DNA of 64,000 nt, from assembly GCA_963813975.1 (NCBI GenBank), contig CAWFAP010000006.1:1116001-1180000 (forward strand). The letters run 5' to 3'. This document shows positions 1 to 8,280 of the stretch, in pieces. Source of the stretch: RYN-230 sp963813975 (GTDB taxonomy: Bacteria; Actinomycetota; Actinomycetes; Streptosporangiales; Streptosporangiaceae). Each line of letters starts with the position of its first letter. The first letter of the stretch is position 1. The notes under the pieces are model-generated. The model searched no databases. It worked only from the letters and a program-made list of their open reading frames with translations, and was not told where the DNA came from. The translations under genes and the position numbers were made by a program.

Positions 1-157
1 GAGATCAGGCGCGACACCTCGCCGTCGGTGAGCAGCGCGGGGGTGGGCAGCCAGTCCAGGCCCTCGGCGGGCATGCAGTGGAGCACCGCAGGTTGCACCG
101 GTCAGTGACCGATGCCCGCAGGTTCGTGGCGATCCGCCCGAACGAGTCCGCTAGCAC
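1..157 (-). pseudogene. moaA: moaA N-terminus, frameshifted and cut by the window edge
   Basis: Reading leftward from a GTG at 157 gives DSFGRIATNLR, then SVTDRCNLRC. This is the start of a MoaA-type radical SAM GTP 3',8-cyclase, the first enzyme of molybdenum cofactor synthesis. A GAGG sits about 10 bases upstream of the GTG. The CxxxCxxC iron-sulfur motif is split: the first frame ends at RCNLRC near 83, and the next frame resumes with CMPAEGLDWLPTPALL. One base is missing near 79; a T there would restore RCSYCMP. The rest lies outside the window. It follows a MoaD-like gene on the same strand, which fits Mo-cofactor synthesis. The family call is secure; whether the lesion is biological or a base-call error is not. 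Confidence 0.8.
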
Positions 158-214
158 GACGTCGCACCTCAGTCCCGGTTCGCCTCGTGATCTTCCACAG
201 TATGCGCGTGGCCG

Positions 215-511
215 TTAGCCGCCGGCCATGGCGCCGATGATGAGGTAGGGCTCGGTGCCAGCGGCGACTGGGCCGGGCAGCGGGGTGTCGGGTGGTTCGT
301 GGGACAGGTCCTGTTCGCAGGCGAAGAACCGGATGAACGCCCGCCGTGGCCCGCTGTCGTGGCCGCGGATGGTGCCGCGCAGCATCGGGTAACGGCTCTC
401 CAGCGCGTCCAGGACCGTCCGCTGGGTGACCGGGTTCGCGACGTCCAGGCGGACTTCGCCGTCGATACGGGCCAGGGCGCGCAGGTGGGAGGGGAGGACG
501 ACGCGGATCAT
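215..511 (-). CDS. MoaD/ThiS-family sulfur carrier protein
   Basis: A 98-residue protein starting MIRVVLPSHLRALARIDGEV and ending in GAMAGG. The C-terminal Gly-Gly is the tail that E1-like enzymes adenylate and thiocarboxylate in MoaD and ThiS proteins. The size and an early beta-grasp-like sequence fit. The start at 511 overlaps the stop of the upstream beta-propeller gene (ATGA), so the two are probably translationally coupled. moaA follows 57 bases downstream. The natural role is sulfur donation to molybdopterin, but MoaD-like proteins paired with BNR-propeller genes could serve another thiolation; the sequence does not decide. Confidence 0.8.
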   Translation of the reverse strand: MIRVVLPSHLRALARIDGEVRLDVANPVTQRTVLDALESRYPMLRGTIRGHDSGPRRAFIRFFACEQDLSHEPPDTPLPGPVAAGTEPYLIIGAMAGG

Positions 512-1623
512 GGCAACGTCTGGACCTCGACGGACAGGACCGCCGGGAGGTCCCGGACGATTGGCGCCCAGCTGTCGCCGGAGTCGGCCGAGGCGTAGAC
601 CTGGCCACCGGTGGTGCCGAAGTACACGCCGCACTCGTCCATGGAGTCGACGGCCATGGCGTCGCGGAGCACGTTGACGTAGCAGTTCTCCTGGGGGAGG
701 CCCTGGGTGAGCGGCTCCCAGTCGTCGCCGCCAGTGCGGCTGCGGTAGACGCGCAGCTTCCCCTCGGGCGGGAAGTGCTGCGCGTCGCTGGTGATCGGGA
801 CCACGTAAACCGTGTCGGGCTCGTGGGCGTGGACGTCGATCGGGAACCCGAAGTCGGTCGGCAGGTTCCCGCTGACCTCCCGCCAGGACTCCCCGGCGTT
901 GTCGGTGCGCATGACGTCCCAGTGCTTTTGCATGAACAGCACACCCGGCCGGGACGGATGCATCGCAAGCCGGTGCACGCAGTGCCCGACCTCAGCGTCC
1001 GGGTCGGGGATGCCCTCGGATTGCAGGCCCTGGTTGATCGGCCGCCAGGTCTGGCCGTCGTCGTCGGACCGGAACGCGCCCGCCGCCGAGATCGCGGCGA
1101 ACATCCGCCCCGGCGCGGAGGAGTCGAGCAGGATCGTGTGCAGGCACATCCCGCCCGCGCCCGGCTGCCACGACGGCCCCGACTCGTGACCGCGCAGCGC
1201 GGGCATCTCCTGCCAGTTCTGCCCGCCGTCGCGGGAGCGGAACAGCCCGGCGTCCTCCACCCCGGCCCAGACCGTGTCCGGGTCATCCAGCGACGGCTCC
1301 AGGTGCCATACCCGCTCGAACTCCCACGGGTGCGGTGTCCCGTCGTACCACTGGTGCGTCCCGGGTGTCCCGTCGTAGGCGAACTGGTTTCCGGCCGGCG
1401 CCCACGTCTGGCCGCCGTCGTCGGATCGCTGGATCACCTGTCCGGACCAGCCGCTGCACTGCGAGGCATACAGCCGGTCCGGGTCAGCCGGTGACCCCTT
1501 GACGTGGTAGACCTCCCAGCCCGCGAAATGCGGGCCGCTAACCTCCCACCGGTCCCGCCCGCCATCGGAGGTCAGGACAAAGGCGCCCTTACGCGTGCCC
1601 GCCAGTACCCGTACGCCCGTCAT
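508..1623 (-). CDS. BNR/sialidase-like beta-propeller protein
   Basis: A 371-residue protein from an ATG at 1623, preceded by GGGAG at a good distance. The frame is open further upstream but has no better site. It carries repeated Asp-box motifs (SDGGRDRW, SDDGGQTW, SRDGGQNW, SDDDGQTW, SADSGDSW) spaced through the length, typical of BNR/sortilin-type propellers. No signal peptide is visible, so it is probably cytoplasmic despite the frequent label 'exo-alpha-sialidase'. It overlaps the MoaD-like gene by an ATGA. No catalytic sialidase signature could be recognised, so enzymatic function is unassigned. Confidence 0.8.
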   Translation of the reverse strand: MTGVRVLAGTRKGAFVLTSDGGRDRWEVSGPHFAGWEVYHVKGSPADPDRLYASQCSGWSGQVIQRSDDGGQTWAPAGNQFAYDGTPGTHQWYDGTPHPWEFERVWHLEPSLDDPDTVWAGVEDAGLFRSRDGGQNWQEMPALRGHESGPSWQPGAGGMCLHTILLDSSAPGRMFAAISAAGAFRSDDDGQTWRPINQGLQSEGIPDPDAEVGHCVHRLAMHPSRPGVLFMQKHWDVMRTDNAGESWREVSGNLPTDFGFPIDVHAHEPDTVYVVPITSDAQHFPPEGKLRVYRSRTGGDDWEPLTQGLPQENCYVNVLRDAMAVDSMDECGVYFGTTGGQVYASADSGDSWAPIVRDLPAVLSVEVQTLP

Positions 1624-1790
1624 CACTGCTCCCGTCTGCACCGCCAGGCGCGGCCGCGCCTGGACCCCAGCTAGCCATGAGACCATCCGCCTGATCTGGC
1701 CACAGCCGGTACACAGAAGATGTCACAGCCCGCTGACGTTCTGACGGCGAACACATCGCAGACTCATCGCGGTGAGCGCAGGAAATCGTC

Positions 1791-2255
1791 CTACGGCTGG
1801 TACGGCGGGGCTATACCCCAGCCCCAGTGGGGAACGGGAGCCCGCTGCACGACTTCGGCGCCGGGCTGCGAGTTGTGCATGGCCAGCCGGGTTCCCCACT
1901 CCAGGTAGCCGACCAGGGCCGCGCGGAACTCCGGGTCGTCGGGAAGGCCCGCGTCGTCGGCCGCCAGGCTCATCAGCGACGCGAACCGGAATCGCTGCTC
2001 GGCCGTGATGGCGAGGTTGCGGTGGTGAGCGAGCATGGCCGGGTACCCGCCGAGCCGCTCCGTGTAGTCGGCGGGGCCGCCGAATACCTCGCACCACCAG
2101 GTCGTCACGTGCTCCCGGTGTTCTGCGCTGACCCCGCCGGGGAAGAACGGGCTGAGCAGGTCGTCACGCTCCACGCGGTCGTAGAAGCAGTCGATCAGTC
2201 GGGCGATGGCCGGACGGCCCTTCACCCAGTCGTATAGCGTCGGTGGCTCACTCAT
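1791..2255 (-). CDS. group II truncated haemoglobin
   Basis: A 154-residue protein beginning MSEPPTLYDWVKGRPAIARL. The body FYDRVERDDLLSPFF, then TTWWCEVFGGPADYTE, GGYPAMLAHHRNLAIT and GYLEWGTRLAMHNSQ matches GlbO-type group II globins. The proximal His lies in the AHHRNL segment, and the C-terminal Trp is at the usual G8 region (EWGTR). These haem proteins handle O2 and NO or peroxide in the cytoplasm. The gene lies 167 bases upstream of the BNR gene on the same strand, so co-transcription is possible but not shown. Confidence 0.88.
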   Translation of the reverse strand: MSEPPTLYDWVKGRPAIARLIDCFYDRVERDDLLSPFFPGGVSAEHREHVTTWWCEVFGGPADYTERLGGYPAMLAHHRNLAITAEQRFRFASLMSLAADDAGLPDDPEFRAALVGYLEWGTRLAMHNSQPGAEVVQRAPVPHWGWGIAPPYQP

Positions 2256-2457
2256 CGCAGGAATGTAACACTGTAATCATTCATCGGCAGGCCTGCGGGC
2301 GCCGTCGGCCCGGCAGCGCATCGCCGGGTTGCTCTGGCCGGAATCGACCGGTGCGCAGGCGCTGACCACCCTGACCGGGCGAACGCCCTGCGAACGCCCC
2401 GGGTCCTAGCTTCGGGCTGTCCTGACCGTCAGGGCGGCGAATCTGGAGGGGGCCCAT

Positions 2458-2616
2458 ATGACTGCCACATCGGCCGGCCTGGCCACCGGGGTTTACCAGC
2501 AGCTGACCGGCGGGCAGCGCGGGAACTACCCCCGGCTGGCCGAGGTCATAGAGCTGCGACCCGGACAGCTCCTTCCACATCAACCAGAACATCCAGCCCG
2601 CCGCGCTACCGGGTGA
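2458..2616 (+). CDS. small hypothetical protein, possibly frameshifted
   Basis: A 52-residue frame starts MTATSAGLATGVYQQLTGG after a strong GGAGGG site at 2445. It ends 11 bases before the receiver-flavoprotein gene. From about 2570 a second frame reads SCDPDSSFHINQNIQPAAL without a stop up to the next start, so the true product may be longer with one indel near 2570. I do not recognise the family. The ribosome site and tight spacing to the next gene argue that it is expressed and in one operon with it. Confidence 0.45.
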   Translation: MTATSAGLATGVYQQLTGGQRGNYPRLAEVIELRPGQLLPHQPEHPARRATG

Positions 2617-2627
2617 GGGGCAGAGGA

Positions 2628-4312
2628 TGTCACCGCCCGTCCTGTTCGTCCTCGACGACGACGCCAGGGTCATGCGCGCGCTTCGCGGCGACCTCAGCCG
2701 TCGATTCAGCCAGGACTTCCAGGTTCTGGGCGAGTCGTCGGCGCCGCGGGGCTGGCGACGCTGCGCCAGTTGGCCGGGCACAGCGAGCCCGTCGCGCTGC
2801 TGATCGTCGACCACGACATGCCTGAGATGCCCGGGCTGGAGTTCCTGGCCCGCGCCCACGAGTTGCACCCGCTAGCCAAACGAGTGCTCCTGGTGGAACG
2901 CGACTACTCGGCGCGCAGCCCGGTGGTCCAGGCCATGACGCTAGGCCAGGCCGACTATTACCTGAGCAAGCCGTGGATGCTGGAGCCGGACCTGTACCGG
3001 GGCGTCAGCGAGTTCCTGGCCGAGTGGGCCAGGGACCAGGAAGCCGTCTTTGACCTGTTCCATGTCATCGGCGGGCTCCAGGACCGTGGCACGAACGAAC
3101 TGCGCGAACTGCTCATCCGCTTCAACGTGCCATTCCGCTTCACCGCCGCCGACAGCCAGCCGGGACGCCGCCTGCTCCTGGACAAGGACCTGGACCCGGC
3201 GCGGCTGCAGGTCATGATCCGGCATGACGGCTACACGATGGTGGAGCCGACGCCGGCCCGGATCGTCGAGGCGGTCGGCGGGACCACCGACGCCGGCATC
3301 AGCCAGTGTGATGTCGCCATCGTCGGGGCCGGCCCGGCCGGCCTCGCGGCCGCTGTCTACGCCGCGTCCGAGGGCCTGCAGACAGTGGTGCTGGAGGAGA
3401 CGGTCTCCGGCGGCCAGGCGGGAAGCAGCCCGATGATCCGGAACTACCCAGGCTTCGCGCACGGCATCAGCGGGCACGACCTCACGCGCCGGGCCTGCGA
3501 GCAGGCCTGGATGTTCGGGGCGCACATGGTGTTCTCCCAGCCCATCGCCGGCCTGAGCTGCCGCGGCCGCGACCGGGTCGTTCACCTGGCCGACGGGCAG
3601 GACATCACGGCCCGGGTGGTGATCGTCGCGACGGGCATCGCGTGGCGCTGCCTCGGCGTGCCGCGTGTGGAAGCGCTGGTCGGCGCGGGCGTGTTCTACG
3701 GCGCGGCCGGCAGCGAGACGCTGGCCATGGCGAGCCGCGACGTGTTCGTCGTCGGGGCGGGCAACTCAGCCGGGCAGGCTGCGCTGCACCTGGCCCGGCA
3801 CGCCCGGCACGTGACCCTCATAGTGCGCCGGGACAACCTGCCGCACTCCATGTCGGACTACCTGATCAAGGAGATCGAGGCCACCCCCGGTCATCACCGT
3901 GCGGCTGGAGACCGAGGTCATCGACGCTCACGGTGGCGAGCGGCTGGACGGCCTGACGCTGCGCGACAAGCGGAGCGGCCAGGCGGAACGGGTTCCGGCG
4001 GATGCGCTGTTCGTGCTGATCGGCGGCGAGCCCTGCACCCAGTGGCTCCCGAAAGCGGTTCAGCTCGAAGGCGACTACATCCTGACCGGGCGGGACATTG
4101 ACCGGGACGGCGCCCATCCGTCCCGGTGGCCGCTCGGCCGGGCGCCGCTGCCGCTCGAGACCTCCGTCCCTGGCGTCTTCGCGGCCGGCGACGTCCGGTA
4201 CCGGTCGATCAAACGGGTCGCCTCCGCGGTCGGCGACGGCGCGACGGCGGTGCGCATCGCGCATGAGTATCTCGCCGCCGAGCCGGGCCAGGCGGAAACT
4301 GCCTACCGGTGA
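2628..4312 (+). pseudogene. receiver-domain / thioredoxin-reductase-like FAD oxidoreductase fusion, two frameshifts
   Basis: Residues 1-130 form a response-regulator receiver (VLFVLDDDARVMRALR, phosphoacceptor in LLIVDHDMPEMPGLEF, then LSKPW). A linker leads into an FAD/NADPH reductase: DVAIVGAGPAGLAAAVYAA, SGGQAGSSPMIRNYPG, FVVGAGNSAGQAAL and GVFAAGDVRYRSIKRVASA. The usual redox CxxC is absent; that position reads FYGAAGSET. So this is the actinobacterial receiver-fused flavoprotein type rather than a classical thioredoxin reductase. The frame breaks near 2745 (one base lost after GESSA) and near 3890 (one base gained after IEATPG). Both flanks stay conserved, so sequence error or very recent damage is likely. 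ATG 2628 has GAGGGG seven bases upstream. Confidence 0.8.
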
Positions 4313-4459
4313 GGGGTCGGAACTGCGGCCGCGTCAGCCAGGCCGCTGTTCACCGTGGTGGCCCGCCTGAGCGCGCGCCTGGCCGTGGTGGCTGCGGCCC
4401 GGACCGACCACCGGCGGAGCCCCGGCGCCGGCCGGACCAGGGATGAGAGGATGGCAGGC

Positions 4460-5065
4460 ATGAGCCCTGTTTCGCGCGGATTCCACCGCAGGCGGCAGGA
4501 CCCGGCGCAGGCCGCGGGCCGGGTTCCGCCCGGCCAGTACGTGACCAAGGACTTCCCGGTCCTGTCGGCCGGCCCGACTCCGCACACGGCCCTGGACCGC
4601 TGGAGCTTCTCCGTCGGCCGCGGCGGCCAGCAGAAGACGTGGAGCTGGGCCGAGTTCCGCACCTTGCCGAGCGAGGACGTAACCGTCGACATCCACTGCG
4701 TCACCAAGTGGTCCAAGCTGGATACGGTCTGGCAGGGCGTGTCGGTGGACACGCTGCTGGACCTGGCCGGGCACGATGGCCCGTTCGCGATGGCCCACTG
4801 CGACGGGGGCTACACCACCAACGTGCCGGTGGCCGACCTCACCGGTGGCAAGGCGTGGGTGGCCTACGCCTACGACGGCCAGCCGCTGGAGCGCGAGCAC
4901 GGCGGCCCGGCCCGGCTGCTGGTCCCGCACCTGTATTTCTGGAAGAGCGCCAAGTGGGTCCGCAGCCTGGAGCTGCGCGATTCGAACGACCCCGGCTTCT
5001 GGGAGAACTACGGCTACCACATCTACGGAGACCCATGGCGGGAACAGCGCTACGCAGGCGACTGA
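4460..5065 (+). CDS. sulfite-oxidase-like molybdopterin-dependent oxidoreductase
   Basis: A 201-residue protein. ATG 4460 is chosen over ATG 4451 because GAGAGG at 4445-4450 is correctly spaced only for 4460. The order GRVPPGQYVTKDFPVLSAG, DIHCVTKWSKLDTVWQGVS, LMAHCDGGYTTN-like MAHCDGGYTTNVPV, and PHLYFWKSAKWVRSLEL fits the YuiH branch of the sulfite oxidase Mo-domain. The Cys in HCVTKW is the expected molybdenum ligand. No Tat signal is seen, so it should act in the cytoplasm. It overlaps the ferredoxin reductase gene by 31 bases, which suggests an electron-transfer pair. The substrate is unknown. Confidence 0.85.
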   Translation: MSPVSRGFHRRRQDPAQAAGRVPPGQYVTKDFPVLSAGPTPHTALDRWSFSVGRGGQQKTWSWAEFRTLPSEDVTVDIHCVTKWSKLDTVWQGVSVDTLLDLAGHDGPFAMAHCDGGYTTNVPVADLTGGKAWVAYAYDGQPLEREHGGPARLLVPHLYFWKSAKWVRSLELRDSNDPGFWENYGYHIYGDPWREQRYAGD

Positions 5066-5778
5066 CCTGGCAGGTCGCCAAGGTCAGCGCGGTCACGACC
5101 GAGACCGCATCGGTGCGGACGATCAGGCTCGACGTGCCGGACTGGCCCGGCCACCAGGCCGGCCAGCACCTGGACATCCGGCTGACCGACGAGGACGGGT
5201 ACGTGGCCGAGCGGTCCTACTCGATCGCCTCGGCGCCGGGCGAGCCCGTCGCGATCACCGTGGAGCGCCTGGATGACGGGGAAGTCTCGCCGTACCTCAC
5301 CGACGAGCTCCGGGCCGGGGACGACCTGGAGCTGCGCGGGCCGATCGGCGGCTACTTCATCTGGGAGCCTGATGACGGCGGCCCGCTCCTGCTGCTGGCC
5401 GGCGGCTCGGGGGTGGTGCCACTGCGGTCCATCCTTCGGCACCGCGACCGCACCGGCAGCACCGTCCCGGTCCGGCTGCTCTATTCGTCCCGGACGCTGA
5501 ACGACGTGATCTACCAGGCTGAGCTCGACCAGCCCGCCCGCGGCGTCGAGGTCATCGAGACGCTGACCCGCCACCAGCCGCCCGGCTGGGCTGGTTACGT
5601 GCGCCGCGTCGACGCGGCCCTGCTGGATGATGTGGTGTGGCCGGCCGCTGAGATGCCGCTGGCCTATGTCTGCGGCCCGACCAGCTTCGTCGAGACGGTG
5701 TCCCAGGCCCTGGTGCAGTCCGGCTATCCGCCGGAGCGGGTGAAGACCGAGCGGTTCGGCGCAACGGGAGGAACCTGA
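5035..5778 (+). CDS. ferredoxin/NAD(P)H reductase-like FAD oxidoreductase
   Basis: A 247-residue protein from ATG 5035 (MAGTALRRRLTWQVAKV), starting inside the end of the Mo-oxidoreductase. It shows the FAD-binding RSYSIAS motif, GGSGVVPLRSIL for pyridine nucleotide, and YVCGPTSFVE near the C-terminus. It has no 2Fe-2S domain, so it is a simple reductase module. The 31-base overlap upstream and TGATG overlap downstream place it in the middle of a three-gene operon. The likely role is passing electrons between NAD(P)H and the Mo enzyme; direction is inferred. Confidence 0.88.
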   Translation: MAGTALRRRLTWQVAKVSAVTTETASVRTIRLDVPDWPGHQAGQHLDIRLTDEDGYVAERSYSIASAPGEPVAITVERLDDGEVSPYLTDELRAGDDLELRGPIGGYFIWEPDDGGPLLLLAGGSGVVPLRSILRHRDRTGSTVPVRLLYSSRTLNDVIYQAELDQPARGVEVIETLTRHQPPGWAGYVRRVDAALLDDVVWPAAEMPLAYVCGPTSFVETVSQALVQSGYPPERVKTERFGATGGT

Positions 5779-6023
5779 TGGAAGCACTCGACGGGAACGC
5801 CATTGGCGGCCTGCTGCTCGAGGTCTTCGGCACCGAGATGACCGCCGCCCCCACTGTCTGCGGAAACTGCGGCGATGCCCGACCGGTCGCCGAGCTCGCG
5901 GTGTACCTGCGGGCGCCGGGCACGATCGTCCGGTGCCGGACCTGCGACAACGTGCTCATGGCCGTCGTCACGGTCCACGACCGTATGTGCGTGGACCTGC
6001 AGGGCCTGGCTGTCCTCGGCTAA
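5778..6023 (+). CDS. DUF6510-like small zinc-ribbon protein
   Basis: An 81-residue protein, MEALDGNAIGGLLLEVFG, with CGNCGD and CRTCDN as two CxxC pairs separated by about 26 residues. This is a probable zinc ribbon. The ATG overlaps the reductase stop (TGATG). The arrangement after a Mo enzyme and ferredoxin reductase is the usual setting of DUF6510-type proteins as I recall them. No function is known; a role in assembly or regulation of the Mo enzyme is a guess from position. Confidence 0.75.
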   Translation: MEALDGNAIGGLLLEVFGTEMTAAPTVCGNCGDARPVAELAVYLRAPGTIVRCRTCDNVLMAVVTVHDRMCVDLQGLAVLG

Positions 6024-6075
6024 CACCCGCGCCGCCCCGCAGAGTCAGCCCGCAGAGTTCTTCAGGTCGCAGTAG

Positions 6076-6360
6076 CTAGTAGCTGAACGTAGTCGCGGCT
6101 TCGCTGCCGATCCATTGCCATAGCGGCATCGTGCCGTCGAGCTCGGCGTTCGGGATCAGGTCGTTCTTGTCGAGGCCTTTGGCGTCGAAGCAGATTGGGC
6201 AGACCAGGTAGGTGCCGCCGGCCGCAGCGTAGCGTTTGGCCAGGTCCTGGAGCGGGGGCACCCGGCGCACGCCACTCCCTGGAGCACGCCGTCGAGCGCG
6301 AGGCGCACGGCTTCCTTGGTCATGAACATCAGTGTCGGCCGATGTTGCGCTATGAGCTCT
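6076..6360 (-). pseudogene. DsrE-family protein, 5' truncated and frameshifted
   Basis: Reading leftward gives TLMFMTKEAVRLALDGVLQG and VACAGC, then after a one-base shift near 6262 PPLQDLAKRYAAAGGTYLVC, PICFDAKGLDK and a C-terminal WQWIGSEAATTFSY. This is the typical C-terminal three quarters of a small DsrE/DsrF-like protein. About 25-30 N-terminal residues are missing: before 6360 the similarity stops and an excisionase remnant starts on the other strand. The gene therefore seems cut at the left edge of the island. It converges with the DUF6510 gene. Confidence 0.7.
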
Positions 6361-6370
6361 TGACGGTTAG

Positions 6371-6523
6371 GAGACCGCGGAACTTCTGCACGTCGGACGT
6401 GGCAACGTCTACCACCTAATCCGCACAGGCCAGCTGCGCAACATCAAGATCGGGAAGCTGCGGAGAATTCCCCGGGCGCGGATCACAGAACTTGTCGCAC
6501 GGCCAGAATCCGAGAGCGCATGA
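6371..6523 (+). pseudogene. excisionase remnant (N-terminus missing)
   Basis: An open frame of 50 residues reads ETAELLHVGRGNVYHLIRTG, then QLRNIKIGKLRRIPRARITE. It closely matches the intact excisionase at 23671 (AEMLHIGRDKVYCLLRTG, QLRSMKIGKLRRI). The first 10-12 residues are missing and a stop precedes the frame. Excisionase should be followed by an integrase and att site. Here only about 200 bases separate it from the att copy at 6706, so the integrase has been deleted. It marks a fifth, nearly erased element at the left edge of the array. Confidence 0.75.
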
Positions 6524-6673
6524 GCCAAGCTTTGTGGGAACCGCGGGGGCGCTCACCCGAAGGCCACCTGTTCGCTGCCGCTCTGTCGGGATGTGACATT
6601 CGCCACTCCTCGCGAACGTCACGTGCCGCAGAATGCCTCCAAAACCTGCGGTCAACGTGCGTCAAAAGATCTT

Positions 6674-6705
6674 GAGGCCACTTCGCCGACCCGTAAAGTG
6701 ACCTC
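6674..6705 (-). terminator. terminator-like stem beside the att copy
   Basis: GAGGCCACTT (6674-6683) pairs with AAGTGACCTC (6696-6705) with one mismatch. On the minus strand it is followed by AAGATCTTTT. It occupies the same place relative to the tRNA-like copy as the hairpin at 25132-25161 beside the real tRNA-Pro, suggesting that the att region once carried a tRNA terminator here too. Confidence 0.5.
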
Positions 6706-6763
6706 TGACCTGCTAAACAATGGCGGGACGGCCGGATTTGAACCGGCGACCCCTTGACCCCAG
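6706..6763 (-). repeat. tRNA-Pro 3'-end att copy A (leftmost)
   Basis: TGACCTGCTAA-CAATGG followed by CGGGACGGCCGGATTTGAAC and CGGCGACCCCTTGACCCCAG repeats the 3' half of the tRNA-Pro at 25179-25255 plus the 17 bases beyond its CCA end, with two single-base losses and one change. No 5' half follows, so it is not a tRNA. It is the expected footprint of site-specific integration at a tRNA 3' end and marks the far boundary of the array. Confidence 0.85.
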
Positions 6764-6889
6764 GACGTGGGATTAGGCGTTTCCGCCGGTCAGCCCGGTC
6801 GTGGTAGGGGAGCGGTCGGTGTACCGACATGCGGGTTGTCCGGCCGGATGCGTTACGTGTGGTTCCCAAGTGGTCCCCAGCCCGCAACG
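6764..6889. repeat. element left-end repeat, copy A
   Basis: About 126 bases to the right of att copy A match 17957-18082 at roughly 80 percent by eye. Shared blocks include TAGGCGTTTCCGC, CCGACATGC-GGTTGTCCGG and CCAAGTGGTCCCCAG. Both copies sit directly to the right of a tRNA-like att copy, so they look like the left end of one element family. No reading frame is shared convincingly. Confidence 0.7.
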
Positions 6890-7217
6890 GCTAAATTAGT
6901 TGCACGGAGGTCGATGAAGGTCACTGAGGCAAGTCAGAGGCGTGATTCGGCCGAAGAGAGTCAGGCGTAAGTCGATGTGGTTGCTGCACTTTGCTGCTGC
7001 ACTGCCCATCCGTTTGACCTTGGAAACTTGACAAGTCAAGAGTGTGAACCCTCCTTTTAGTCGCGTTTCATCTGTCTGCCAAACCGCTGAGGATCGGGAA
7101 TGTTCACGATGGTTGCTACACGCGGCAGCTAGAGTCACGTTTGTTGGAAGGGCTCGCCTCAGCCGCCATCTTCTTGGGTACTTGCCTTTCAAGGATTAAG
7201 TGGCGTCAATAGACTCG

Positions 7218-8033
7218 TTAGTCTAGTTCGCCGTCCAGAATATTATACTCAGTATTCGCGAAAGCCTCTTCGTACAAGGCATGGCAAGCAATCGCGGCAT
7301 CCTCGGCAAAGTATCTCCGAAGGTATGGAGATGTCAAGAAATTTGCTTGCAACTTTTGTCGCAATTGGTACACTACCCGAACGCTATTATTCTCTATTCT
7401 TGCGTCTATCAAGATATTATAGCCTTCCGAGAAACTGCCGTAAAGTGTAGACGACACAAGATCTACCAATGGGTTAGCTGAAGGAGTAGGCCATTTATCC
7501 TGAGACGATAGCTGATAGGTTTTGCGTGGCATATCAACCGCAAAAGTGGCGGGATCGGTATCTAGGTGCAGCGCCATCGCGATCTCAAAATTGAAGACGT
7601 TCGACTTGGCAAATATATCGAAGCGGCGATTCTTATCATCGAAAAGGGAGTAATAGCAGAATGAAGTCGTCTTCTTCTCAGCGCGGCGCTCCATGCGGAC
7701 GAATAGAGGAGTATCGGAGGTTGAACCGACGAGGTTGGACTCTAGTTTGTCTCCCACCGTGTGATATAGGAACCGAGCGGTCATGGCATCGATACGTTCG
7801 GTACGCGCCCAACTGCTACCGAGCAAGCCGATGGAAAGAGCCAGCGCTGGAAGCGAGATAACTAGCAGGCTGCCGCCAGCGCTACGCAGTGCGTTGTTAA
7901 GGTTCGGAACGATGAGGAAAGTAAAGCCCAATGCTACACCGAGGGCTAGGAGACCCAACGTGGCCCACACGGCCCATCTCGGTAGTGCGAGAAGGTTATC
8001 ACTCAGCGGTGATGACGAATCTTTTTGATCCAC
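7218..8033 (-). CDS. hypothetical protein with two N-terminal membrane helices
   Basis: A 271-residue protein. GTG 8033 is preferred because AGGGGA lies five bases upstream; the longer frame to 8114 lacks a site. After a short hydrophilic N-terminus come two hydrophobic segments (AVWATLGLLALGVALGFTFL and LLVISLPALALSIGLLG). About 190 soluble residues follow, with no motif I recognise. GC and codon use are lower than in neighbours, with many A/T-ending codons, which suggests recent transfer. It is the main cargo of the first island unit. A membrane-anchored effector or sensor is conceivable, but nothing proves it. Confidence 0.65.
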   Translation of the reverse strand: MDQKDSSSPLSDNLLALPRWAVWATLGLLALGVALGFTFLIVPNLNNALRSAGGSLLVISLPALALSIGLLGSSWARTERIDAMTARFLYHTVGDKLESNLVGSTSDTPLFVRMERRAEKKTTSFCYYSLFDDKNRRFDIFAKSNVFNFEIAMALHLDTDPATFAVDMPRKTYQLSSQDKWPTPSANPLVDLVSSTLYGSFSEGYNILIDARIENNSVRVVYQLRQKLQANFLTSPYLRRYFAEDAAIACHALYEEAFANTEYNILDGELD

Positions 8034-8280
8034 AGTGTCCCCTAAATATCTACATGAAGTAGGGTCCCTGGAATGTGAAGAGCTGGGATAAAGGGACCCA
8101 CCCACCTGAAGCATGATATCTGACTATATGTTAAATAAGCAGGCCCGCGAGCCCGGACCACGACCCGCTGCTTAGAAGGTGCCGCCCAGGTATCCGGGAG
8201 GTCCTTCACCTGGGCAGGCGGCTTCTGGCGCTCTCCTGCGGCCCAATGCTTTCTGGTCCCGTTGGTGTCGGGCTCAGGTG

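Larger units (their letters stand above)
6524..7217. other. island left junction, no intact gene
   Basis: This 694-base stretch has no convincing gene. In order it holds the excisionase-to-att spacer, a hairpin at 6674-6705, the tRNA-Pro-like att copy at 6706-6763, a left-end repeat at 6764-6889, and then an AT-richer stretch from about 6890 with the palindrome CTTGACAAGTCAAG at 7027-7040. The fall in GC after 6890 fits a different origin for the unit that follows. Confidence 0.6.

Noticed and set aside
102..1286. Minus-strand 394-residue frame overlapping the propeller gene
   Set aside because: Arg/Thr/Ser-rich alternate frame of the BNR gene.
1720..1908. Small plus-strand gene before the globin
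   Set aside because: Opposite strand of the globin 3' end, no ribosome site.
6706..6763. tRNA-Pro gene
   Set aside because: Only the 3' half is present; no D-arm or 5' acceptor strand. Same for 11683, 14091 and 17920.
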